Assembly: GCA_001936135.1 (NCBI GenBank)
Contig: CP012817.1
Span: forward strand, 2,356,001-2,420,000
Direction: 5' to 3'
DNA length: 64,000 nucleotides
Source of the DNA: Saccharomycopsis fibuligera x Saccharomycopsis cf. fibuligera
Taxonomy: Eukaryota > Ascomycota > Saccharomycetes > Ascoideales > Saccharomycopsidaceae
In this document: positions 18,301 through 27,326 of the stretch, one piece after another
Position numbering within the stretch: the first letter of the stretch is position 1
Layout: each line of letters begins with the position of its first letter
Translations under genes and position numbers: made by a program
The notes under the pieces: generated by a model
What the model saw: the letters and a program-made list of their open reading frames with translations, nothing else
The model's database searches: none
What the model was told of the DNA's origin: nothing

Positions 18301-20468
18301 CTACCAATCAATTCGGAATATTTAGTAGCAACTTGGATAACAATTTGCAAGTTTTGCTGCAAGTTGTTTTTCAATAGTTCTTTCAAACATTCCAAACTTT
18401 GTTCAATGTTTAATTGACCGAAATAGGTGATTAACCAGTCAACTGGCAAAGCCTCGGTGTGCACAATGTTACGTTTAATATCTTTCAAATCAATGTAGTT
18501 TTCTAATGCCTTTTGATAAAGACCTGATTTTTCACACAATCTAGCAACAGTTGGCTTGTCGTAGTGATGAAACATGTTGTTGGACAAGATAGCTTCAGCA
18601 ACTTGTGGGGCATGCAACAAATTAATCTCTAACAATCTGGTTTGCAAGTGACCCTCACTTGGTTGGTCATTTTTCAAGCCTTCGAGCAAGAACGCAGTAC
18701 CTTGTTGAATATGGTTAGAGCTGAAAAAGACGTCGGAAACTTTTTCCAAATCAAGGTCCTTAGCAGCATCTGGACTGTTGATCAATTGGTTAGCAAATTC
18801 AACCGCTTTGTCTGGGTTTGACCTCAAAATCATCTGAATCAAAATTAAATAGTTTGGACTGTAACCAACTCTAGCACAGAATGGCAAGATTTTGTCAAAT
18901 TGATTCAATTCCGCCAAACATAAAATGATCTTGTTGTTAATGCTTGGAGATGGGGTAGCAGCAGATGCGTTACCAAAAGAGCTGCCGGTTGGGTTTGGAC
19001 CTAATTCATCTTTACCAATACCCAAGTATATTTTCAAAGCAAGTTTAGCATCATATGGTTTAACAACGTCACCCAATTCTTCAGAGTAAGTAATTTTGTT
19101 TTGGTTCAACCAGTTTTCAAACAATTGTTGTTTATTTTGTTGCAAGACTGGCTTACCCAATTCAATAGATTCGTACTTGTTTAATTTATCGCTATCCAAC
19201 AAGATAGAAAAATATTGCAAAATTGGCGATATTTGACCAGGAGCAGCTTGAATATTCTTCAAACGATCGATGGTTTGTGGGGTTCTTAACTGAGAAGAAG
19301 AAGCGGCAACTTTGGCAGCATTAATATAATCACCGGCATTCAACAAAGATTCAAATTGTTGAGAGAAAAGGTTTTCTGCGCCAGGCAAGTTACCCCTACT
19401 TGCTAAAGACAATGCTAATTGAACATTAGACAACTTGGTCAAAATATATGGAATAATAGTGGTTTTGTTGATGTCCACCGCCAAAACTTGACCCTTCTTG
19501 TTGATTGTCAAAATACCATTGTTAGAATGAGAAGAAGCAGTGAATAACGGGTCAGCACTAATTCTATTAACAAACAAGTTCAAACCAGTTTCCAAATCAA
19601 ACAAGTGAATAAAACCATATTTGGTCAAAATGTAAATTATGCCATATTTTTCAGTAACTTGGCAAGAAATTGGGAAATCGCTCGAGGCATCAGCAGGGAA
19701 GAAGATGTCAATGTTTTTCTTTGCATATACTGGATTAGAAGGATTGTGGTCAATTTCAATAATATGCATGTTTCCGGCACCGGTTGCAGGAGCTCTGTTA
19801 CCAATTATAAAAATATTGGAAGGTGATACGGCACCTGGCAATTTGAATTGGGCAAAATTGGAAACATGACCATCGATTATTTGAGAAATGTTTCTTTGTT
19901 TGGAAAATAACTGAATCTTACCGGCAATTTTACCATTATCTTGGAAAATACCATTGACCGCAAACCAAGATAAGTCTTTGTTAGCGGTGACGTTAATGAT
20001 CTGGCAGTTGTTTAAGACTGGGTTTTTACTAGTGATCAAAGAAGGCACAGAATTTGCAGAAGAAATATTCCAGTTGTACAAATTGGTGTTGGTGACAATA
20101 GCAATGTTTTCAGCATTTAACCATTTCCAGTAAACAATGACTTCACTTGGGTTTGGAAAACTATAGTTGCCTAGTCTCTGTTTGGAACCCAAGTCGAAGA
20201 CTTGCATAGTAGGGCCAGATCTAAGGGCAATTACAAGCCTTTCAGGATGCATGATAATATTATCAGCATTCATGTTTTTTCTGATCAAAGATTGGGCATT
20301 GTTGTTGGCGTCCAATGGGATAATGGCGACAGATTTTTCTTCCTTGATGGATATGTAGGAGTCGGACAAGGTGGTTGACTTGAAGTCAATATTGCTAGGA
20401 GAGATGCCGTAGCTCTCAATTAGATTGGTGAGCTCGGTAAACTCTATAGGAATATCATTATACGACAT
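15375..20468 (-). CDS. CHC1: Clathrin heavy chain
   Basis: About 1697 residues from the ATG at 20468 (MSYNDIPIEFTELTNLIES). It aligns end to end with S. cerevisiae Chc1 (1653 residues). It forms the triskelion legs of clathrin coats in trans-Golgi/endosome traffic and endocytosis. The N-terminal beta-propeller (about 1-360) is recognisable from IAGKIQLFSKQRNISQIIDG and EKYGIIYILTKYGFIHLFDL. The rest is the alpha-solenoid of seven clathrin repeats, with blocks such as VQQVNPSRTPEVVAGLLD, CEKRDPYLAYIAYSKGQNDD and GLGLERAHMGMFT. A short insert near residue 500 (NPTGSSFGNASAATPSPS) is absent from S. cerevisiae. The C-terminus ends in a Gln/Gly-rich tail after the trimerisation region. The frame opens two codons earlier with TTG, but ATG is the natural start. 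Confidence 0.98.
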   Translation of the reverse strand: MSYNDIPIEFTELTNLIESYGISPSNIDFKSTTLSDSYISIKEEKSVAIIPLDANNNAQSLIRKNMNADNIIMHPERLVIALRSGPTMQVFDLGSKQRLGNYSFPNPSEVIVYWKWLNAENIAIVTNTNLYNWNISSANSVPSLITSKNPVLNNCQIINVTANKDLSWFAVNGIFQDNGKIAGKIQLFSKQRNISQIIDGHVSNFAQFKLPGAVSPSNIFIIGNRAPATGAGNMHIIEIDHNPSNPVYAKKNIDIFFPADASSDFPISCQVTEKYGIIYILTKYGFIHLFDLETGLNLFVNRISADPLFTASSHSNNGILTINKKGQVLAVDINKTTIIPYILTKLSNVQLALSLASRGNLPGAENLFSQQFESLLNAGDYINAAKVAASSSQLRTPQTIDRLKNIQAAPGQISPILQYFSILLDSDKLNKYESIELGKPVLQQNKQQLFENWLNQNKITYSEELGDVVKPYDAKLALKIYLGIGKDELGPNPTGSSFGNASAATPSPSINNKIILCLAELNQFDKILPFCARVGYSPNYLILIQMILRSNPDKAVEFANQLINSPDAAKDLDLEKVSDVFFSSNHIQQGTAFLLEGLKNDQPSEGHLQTRLLEINLLHAPQVAEAILSNNMFHHYDKPTVARLCEKSGLYQKALENYIDLKDIKRNIVHTEALPVDWLITYFGQLNIEQSLECLKELLKNNLQQNLQIVIQVATKYSELIGSATLIKLFEEFKCTEGLYYYLSSIVNITQDEHVVFKYIQAAARLQQYKEIERVVRDNSHYNGEKVKNFLKEAKLPDQLPLIIVCDKYNFVHDLILYLYKNQFFKFIEVYVQQVNPSRTPEVVAGLLDVDCDENIIKNLLSTVIGQVPLDKLVEQVESRNRLKLLLPFLETTLNQGSQDPVLFNTLAKIYIDSNNNPEKFLKENDTYNTLEVGKYCEKRDPYLAYIAYSKGQNDDELINITNENSMFKYQARYLLKRSDLSLYSKVLSEENMYRRELIDQIVGTAIPELSDPEPISLAVKAFMDNNLPVELIELLEKIILEPDAAFAENPSLQGLLILTAIKAEPSKVSNYVEKLDKFDPHEIAPLCIENQLNEEAFEIYNKFELEQDALRVLVEDIMSLDRGEEYAEKLDKPELWFQLGTAQLNGLRINEAIESYIKSGDPSNFESVIDIAEHAGKFEELVPYLKMARLTLREPKIDGELILAYAELDRLHDIQLFLNDSNVADLEEVGDKLYDYKNYKAAKLLYESISKYSKLASTLVYLNDYQAAVECARKASNIKVWKQVNNACIENKEFRLAQICGLNLIIDADELDELVYKYESAGYFDELISLFESGLGLERAHMGMFTVLAILYSKYVPSKVMEHLKLFWSRLNIPKVLKAVEEAHLWKELIFLYSHYDEWDNAVLTMIDKSADAFDHNNFKEIVVKVSNLEIYYKAVNFYVNEHPNLITDLLTVLTPRIDIARVVRIFQKSDNLPMIKPFLISVLDKNNTVVNNAYHDLLIEEQDYKSLQAAIDAHDRFDSIDLASRLENHDLIFFRRISAFLYRKNKKFNKALSILKTDKLWSDMIETVVISDSVKIAHELLQYFVEIGNRECFVALLFSAYHLIEYDYVLELAWLHNLSDFIKPYEISIKKEQSDRVNELYKDLKERREREKGDETSTGAAPQLLLTNGGIQPQQPSLTGGLGYQSTGAGFGNGF

Positions 20469-21533
20469 GGTCAATGATATGTGGTGGAGATGATAGAGTA
20501 TAGAGCGTGAATGTGAGAGTGTTAGTGAAAAGGGGACAGTTGTTCATGTGGTGTTGCCCCTATTTGCTGTGTCAGTTAACTCTGTTTTGAAGATTTCGGC
20601 TGGCAATCAAAAGTGAACAGCGCAGTGGCAATCGCCTAAAACGACAGGGTAACCCCCATCCTGTAGGTCTCCGCCAATCACAACCGGCCAATGCTAGACG
20701 ACGGTCTAAGTGCTGGAGATTATATGGACTTGTGTCAGCTCAGACCCTTATTTGAACCGTTTGGATTAGCAAACATTAATCTGAGGCGGTACCATTTATG
20801 AATGTGCTGGTTTATCTATGCCACAGAGCAACTGGTGAGTTGCAGCACCAATGTGCTTGTTGCCTCGAGGGCTTTGCCGCTGGATCCGGAGATTCAAGTT
20901 TCCAGCAAAGCCGCAGTTGCATTGGTTTTTGGCAACATATATAACAATGTCGATGATAATGTAAGAAAAGGCCAGGTTTTAGTGTGCAATGCAGTAGCTA
21001 TTGAGTGACAGGTTTCACATATAACAGCTCTTTTATTACTAGGTAAGGGTATCGCAGGTTTGTTAGCACCAGCTGGCCCATTCAGAGATATATCCACCAA
21101 AACAAGTTATCGCCATGATTCTATCGCACTTCAAGATAATATTTTCAGAGACCACTGTTAGGCTCTAACTAAATACTGCCAGCTTGTATTTTTTGTTTCC
21201 GTAGCTTATATGTTTCAAATCTTGGCTAAAGCTACTGCCCTTATCGAGCTCTTTTCATTTTCATTTTTCACTTTTACACCTTAATAGGCCATTCAGAGAA
21301 CTCCAAACTTGTTATTGTCTATGGCATCACAATCGTAAGAATGTATTTACCAGACTGAGCACGACAATACTGTGAAGCCTGCTTTCGTGCTAAGGGTGCT
21401 ATAGAGACTAACTTTGTTGAAATATAGAAATATCTTTCTTCTTTTAGGTGTGTGCTGTTGACAGCTCGTCGGCTGCACATGTTGGGCAACCATGAAGCAC
21501 TATGCGATGATGCGGTTGCGCGCCGGGTGACCT

Positions 21534-21541
21534 GCGATGAG
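21534..21541 (+). promoter_or_regulatory. PAC box (GCGATGAG)
   Basis: Exact GCGATGAG match to the PAC element bound by Dot6/Tod6 in yeast ribosome-biogenesis promoters, 165 bp before the KRR1 ATG. A near-copy, GCGATGAT, lies at 21504-21511. Confidence 0.7.
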
Positions 21542-21569
21542 GCTGGAAAAGACTGGAAATCTGCGCTTT

Positions 21570-21579
21570 AAAAAATTTT
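21570..21579 (+). promoter_or_regulatory. RRPE-like box (AAAAAATTTT)
   Basis: AAAAAATTTT about 30 bp downstream of PAC and 120 bp upstream of the KRR1 ATG. It matches the rRNA-processing element core (Stb3 site), and PAC plus RRPE is the usual pairing in this regulon. Confidence 0.6.
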
Positions 21580-21686
21580 CTTAGTGCAAATAGAGAAAAC
21601 GAAGCGATGATGAATGATCTTGATAACTGGAGTGGCTAAGACTGTCTACTCCATCACAGCATACAGTATCGCACAGCAAAGCATAA

Positions 21687-22865
<1,179 letters not shown>

Positions 22866-23410
22866 TTGGTTGATTGATAGTTGTTGGGTTGCTGTGCGTG
22901 GTTTATACAATAGCATTAATAGACATAATTTTCGGTTACAGAGCTGTAGTCGTTTTCCGGTAGTAGCTATACCGTAGCATTGTCAATCATTTGTAGATAT
23001 GCCTATTCGCCTGAGTGCGCCGATGTTGTGTTTGCATTGATGTTGGAATGCCGAAAGCGAGTGTCACATGTGCGCGGTGCAGTTTTCTGCGTTTTTGCTG
23101 GGGAAATGAGAATGAAAGAAAAAAAAATATTTTTGCACCCAAGTGTTGCTGTTTGCTTTTCGGTTCCTAAAAGAGGGGCGTCCTGCTTTTTTCTTTTGCC
23201 GTTGAAATTCGAAATTGGCATTGTCTAGAGATATAAAGTCACTTCAGGTTGCCAATTCCACTCTTGCGTTTGCTCTGAGTTTCTTTGCCACTATTTTGAA
23301 TCATTATAAATATATTATTACCTACTTCAATTCATATTTAAAGTACAGAGTTAAATTATATAAGACTATCTCTTTATTAACCATCACAAAACCACACAAT
23401 AATTCACACA
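22866..23410. other. Intergenic region KRR1 to CHO1 (CHO1 promoter)
   Basis: 545 bp. Contains TCACATGTGC at 23064-23073, a CACATGTG E-box of the type bound by Ino2/Ino4-like bHLH factors, 339 bp before CHO1. In S. cerevisiae such sites control CHO1; whether that applies here is inference. A TATA-like AT-rich stretch occurs at 23302-23345. Confidence 0.5.
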
Positions 23411-24244
23411 ATGTCAGCTTTCAACCCGTCTAATGAAGATTCTGCCATCTCATCAGCAATTGAAATTGATGAAGCCAGTGGCAGCACTGGTGCTTCAGTT
23501 GGAAGCAATGACGAAAACAAACCAACGTTACTCAAAAGAAGCTCTTCATTATTCTCTATATCTAGCCAAACACCATTACCTCCGCCGAACGAAAGCGACT
23601 ACATTGGATTCATAAATGACACCAGGCACTTCAACATGATTAGAAGTCTTCACATGGCCGACTTCATCACTTGTCTTAATGGGTTTTCTGGCTTTTACTC
23701 AATAGTATCATGTCTAAGATTCACGTTAACCGAAAAGTCACACTATGTCCAAAGAGCCCATTTTTTTATCTTATTGGGTCTTTTTTTTGATTTCTTTGAC
23801 GGTAGAGTTGCAAGATTGAGAAACAGATCTTCATTGATGGGTCAAGAATTGGACTCATTGGCAGATTTAATTAGTTTTGTCGTTGCTCCAGCTTCAATTG
23901 CCTTCAGCTTGGGTCTTCAAACCACTATCGATGTCTTGTTTTTAAGTTTTTTTGTGCTTTGTGGATTGACTAGATTGGCTAGGTTTAATGTCACCGTTAA
24001 CAATATTCCAAAAGATAAAGGAGGTAAATCTAAATATTTCGAAGGCTTACCAGTGCCAACTAGTTTGGCTCTTGTTGGGACAATGGCCTTTTTGGTTTAC
24101 AAAAATTGGTACGAGACAAAATTAGGTTTGCCTGGTGGATTGTTGTTCTCTAACACTTTCTATGAGTTTCATCCAATTTCATTGTTGTTTTTGATCCATG
24201 GCAGCGGATTCATTTCTAAGAGCTTGCATGTTCCTAAACCATAA
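23411..24244 (+). CDS. CHO1: CDP-diacylglycerol--serine O-phosphatidyltransferase (PS synthase)
   Basis: A 277-residue integral membrane enzyme that makes phosphatidylserine from CDP-diacylglycerol and L-serine in the ER, feeding PE and PC synthesis. The CDP-alcohol phosphotransferase signature D-x2-DG-x2-AR-x8-G-x3-D-x3-D is complete: D127, D130, G131, A134, R135, G144, D148 and D152. The preceding HMADFITCLNGFSGFYSIVS and the following LCGLTRLARFNVT plus YFEGLPVPTSLALV blocks are family hallmarks of type I-like eukaryotic PS synthases. An acidic Ser-rich cytosolic N-terminus (about 1-60) precedes several membrane helices. Length matches S. cerevisiae Cho1 (276). The Candida enzyme is studied as an antifungal target because animals make PS by base exchange. 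Confidence 0.97.
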   Translation: MSAFNPSNEDSAISSAIEIDEASGSTGASVGSNDENKPTLLKRSSSLFSISSQTPLPPPNESDYIGFINDTRHFNMIRSLHMADFITCLNGFSGFYSIVSCLRFTLTEKSHYVQRAHFFILLGLFFDFFDGRVARLRNRSSLMGQELDSLADLISFVVAPASIAFSLGLQTTIDVLFLSFFVLCGLTRLARFNVTVNNIPKDKGGKSKYFEGLPVPTSLALVGTMAFLVYKNWYETKLGLPGGLLFSNTFYEFHPISLLFLIHGSGFISKSLHVPKP

Positions 24245-25534
24245 AATTTATGGGTATCAGCGTCAACTAAAACAAATTATAGAAATTATGATTACGATAG
24301 TAAACTAAACGGCGCCTCAATTAGGTTGAAATTCTAGTGATTTAGCCAAGTCGTTGTTGATGTCTTCTAATCTCTTTTTTTAATGTCTTTTACTATTATA
24401 ATTCTTTTCCACTTTTATTATTGTTCACTTCAACTTGCTTTCACTTTCCATTTTAAAGTGATATTTTCGCTTCCTCCTTTTTTATCTTTTTATGTCTCCG
24501 GTACTATAATTAGGAATACAATGTTACATGTTTCTCTAAACTTAAATCTGCATTTAAAATTGAGTTCAACTTTTAACTTAAATGCATTCAAATTAGCCAT
24601 TTTTGCTTTGATTGTAAATTGTTTTATCTCTGTATCAGATGTGGCGGCAAGTTTCTACAGTTATTTCAATCAAGAAAATGATTTTGATTCTAATTCTCAT
24701 TTAGCGGGTTAGTGAAGTCGCGAGTAGTGAACTAGTCATCTAGTGATCACGTAACAGGCACTGCCGGTGTAGAGATGAGCTCATGGCGTACTCCTCTCAA
24801 ATTTAAGTTCAGATCTCTCTTATATATAGACTCAAATAATAAAAATCTTGTAGGCGAGCATTTTTTTGATGGCAATCATAGGCCTGCCGCTACAGTATGT
24901 GGACCCCAAACGTCAGCTTTTAACGTTTTTGTGAGCAGAAATATACGGATGTGTGCAGTATTTTCACTTACGATTCTAACTGTGATAATCACAGTTGCCC
25001 ACAAGCTTATGTAATTATTACCATAGTTGTACTATCATCACTAGAGGACAGGCCATAAATGAGTCGTATAAACTGGAACCACAATGGAAGTGGGTAATGA
25101 GACTTTGATTCAAGCTACAATGGCGTGACTAGGGTTTAAAACCTACAAAACTTTATATTTCATACTTTAAAATTATAAAAACTCGCTAATTAATTAGCCG
25201 TAAACAGCAGTTCATAGTAAACTAGCTAGATACAAGAGATATGATATTAAATTACGCACAACGACAGTATACTTCGATGTCAAATGGCAACAATTGATAC
25301 TCCTTTTTAACTGAAAAAAAAGTACAACGTTGATAGCCGAGCAACCAAGAACCAAACCAGAGCATCAATAAAGCATATTTGAGATCATCAGTATTACTAT
25401 TATTATTTTTTTCTTTCTTTTGACTACAATAAAAAGAAAAATAATAAGACCATGTAATAAAAAAAAAAATAAGATACAGTATAACCAATGAATTAATGAT
25501 GAATGAGTAGATTCTCTTTTTTCAAGAAATAAAC
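24245..25534. other. 1.3-kb convergent region CHO1/CLC1
   Basis: Apart from the 63-codon ORF listed separately, no supported gene. A 79-codon frame at 24775-25014 shows no recognisable features. AT-rich 3' sequences of CLC1 occupy 25200-25534. Confidence 0.5.
24521..24712 (+). CDS. Possible small single-membrane-span or secreted micro-protein (63 aa)
   Basis: ATG at 24521 opens 63 codons ending in TAG. The middle (FKLAIFALIVNCFISVSDVA) looks like a membrane helix or signal peptide, followed by a polar tail (SFYSYFNQENDFDSNSHLAG). The same frame extends upstream to an ATG at 24383, but that part is T-rich, low-complexity translation and more likely leader. No family is recognised. The gene would be tandem to CHO1 and convergent with CLC1. 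It could be a chance ORF. Confidence 0.3.
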   Translation: MLHVSLNLNLHLKLSSTFNLNAFKLAIFALIVNCFISVSDVAASFYSYFNQENDFDSNSHLAG

Positions 25535-26254
25535 TCAATAGCCAGCAGCACCAGGAACATCAGTTTTTCCCTTCAATGACAACAATAATTCTTTAAATCT
25601 AGTCTTATCTCTTCCATTAACATCAGCAGCAGCACTACTTTTCTTCAAATCAATCAATTTGATAGCTCTCTCCCAGACCGACGAATCGTTTTTAAAAAAA
25701 GCATCTCTCTTTTCAATAAAGCTAGCTTCTTCTTCTTTGACCAGGTTCACATTCAGTTCAGTCTTGGCGTTATAGCTGTCGTAAAATTGATCAATTAATT
25801 CTTTGGCTTCCTTCTTGATCTCTTCGTGTTTTTGTTGGCTAATTTTGTCCTTCTCGGCAATAGCTTTGTCTCTTTTCTCTTTCCATTCTTTCACGGAGGC
25901 AGACTCTTTCTTTTCTCCACCATTTTTGAAAACATTGCTTTCGTAGTCTTCCTCTTCTGCATCTCCCTCAACATTAACATTGCCAGTGGTGCTAAAATCA
26001 GGCACATGGCTATCATCACCATGAGAATCAGAGGTCCCGTTCTTGCTAACGTCAGGAAATTGTGATTGAAATTGGCTGATCTCATCATCATCGTCATCAC
26101 CATTAGCCTCACTCAAGATTTTTTGGTCATCTTCAGTGGTAAACTCGTCACCAAGGGCAGCTTTTTCTCTAGCCAAGAAATCTCCATCATCTTGACCTTG
26201 TTGGACGTCTGTGTCATTTATGTCCAAGTTTTCTATTGGAGGGAATTTTTCAGC

Positions 26255-26257
<3 letters not shown>
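25535..26257 (-). CDS. CLC1: Clathrin light chain
   Basis: A 240-residue acidic protein that binds the hub of the clathrin heavy chain and regulates coat assembly and Sla2/Hip1R contacts. The conserved N-terminus MAEKFPPIENLDIND, the DFLAREKAALGDEFTTEDD block, a central acidic stretch, and then the heavy-chain-binding coiled coil with KEAKELIDQFYDSYNAKTE and EKRDAFFKNDSSVWERAIKL all match S. cerevisiae Clc1. The C-terminus, RFKELLLSLKGKTDVPGAAG, is also conserved. A (ACA)12 tract sits directly before the ATG on the coding strand. The heavy-chain gene is about 5 kb away on the same strand. Confidence 0.96.

Positions 26258-26293
<36 letters not shown>
26258..26293 (-). repeat. (ACA)12 trinucleotide tract abutting the CLC1 start codon
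   Basis: Twelve TGT units on the plus strand (ACA on the mRNA sense strand) run from 26258 to 26293, directly upstream of the CLC1 ATG. It is presumed to form an unstructured 5' leader. Confidence 0.85.
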
Positions 26294-26294
<1 letters not shown>

Positions 26295-27326
26295 ATGATT
26301 TAAGTGTATTGGATTGGATTATATATCACGGAATAGTAGGTGCAGTTTCGTTTATATGATATGATATGACAAGATCTGGAGTTGTTTTTTTGACGTATGA
26401 ACTTCTGCTGAAAACCAGTAAGACAAAATATGAAATCTGTAATCAAAATTCAAACAATCGTCAAGTGAATTCTTTTACTGTGTGTGTATGCAGTATACAA
26501 AGATTAGTTTGTACAATAAAGTTTTGTAGTTTCTGGTGTAAACAGTTTGCGTTGCCTTTTTTTACTTTTTGCCCTGTCACTCGGTTCAATCCAATCACTT
26601 TCGCTTTCACTTCCACTGGACTTGTACTGCAGTTTTAATTTTCCAGCATATTTGGCAACATCGAATTCGCTCTTTGACGGACCGAGCCGCCACTTCAACC
26701 TACGTCACATGCACTTGCACGTGACTGCTTCATTAAACCCTTGACGTCAGCGCTGTGTGGTTTATTACACCGATACCAACTCATAATTAGCTGCTTGATT
26801 TGTTCTCGATATTTGCTTCAAGAGATACGACTATTTACGCGAAGGTTAATTTATTCATTGTTCTCATTTTCATGAAAAATTCAGCTAAACCAAACCAACT
26901 CAAATACTGTGCACCTACAAAATACACCCAAAAATGTCATATCTTCATAAATAAGTTTTGTAAATTTTATTAACCCAATGCATAAATGAAAAAAAAAAAA
27001 AAAAAAAAAAGATTGAACTTCAAACAAAGTACATAAGGATAAGAAAGCATGAATTTATCAGAATGATAATGATAAAACAAAAATACAGGGAGTAAAAACC
27101 ACAAGATCTATTATATAAATCACACAGGAGAAAAAACATGAACCGTATGTTTAAAGACTAATAAAAATAAGAAGAAAAAATAATTGAAGGTAGATATGTC
27201 AAAAAAGAAAATCACGGATGAAAAAAAAGAAAAAAAAAAAAAAGAACTATTAATAAAAAAAGGTAGTGACAAAAAACTTTCAATACCAAAACCCGATAAA
27301 TAATAAAATTATCCATTTTCATTATA
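26294..27326. other. Intergenic region KIN2 3' end to CLC1 promoter
   Basis: About 1 kb. Holds TGCACGTGACTG near 26716-26727 (E-box) and a TGACGTCA-like TTGACGTCAG near 26741-26750 (CRE/ATF-type core) upstream of CLC1, then an A-run at 26989-27010 and A-rich KIN2 3' sequence. An ATG-less open frame at 26504-26698 is discussed under rejected items. Confidence 0.5.

Noticed and set aside
20802-21008. 68-codon ORF in the CHC1/KRR1 gap
   Set aside because: It has an ATG but no recognisable motif, membrane segment or upstream signal.
24383-24520. 46-codon N-terminal extension of the micro-ORF
   Set aside because: T-rich tract gives Phe/Leu/Ile-rich low-complexity translation; the inner ATG is preferred.
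24775-25014. 79-codon plus-strand ORF
   Set aside because: No motif, poor composition, and located in ordinary intergenic sequence.
26504-26698. 64-codon reverse-strand open frame rich in Ser/Glu and Lys/Arg (KSSGSESESDWIEPSD)
   Set aside because: Composition is protein-like, but it opens with TTG, has an in-frame stop just upstream and no ATG. No donor/branch-point combination was found that would supply an upstream exon.
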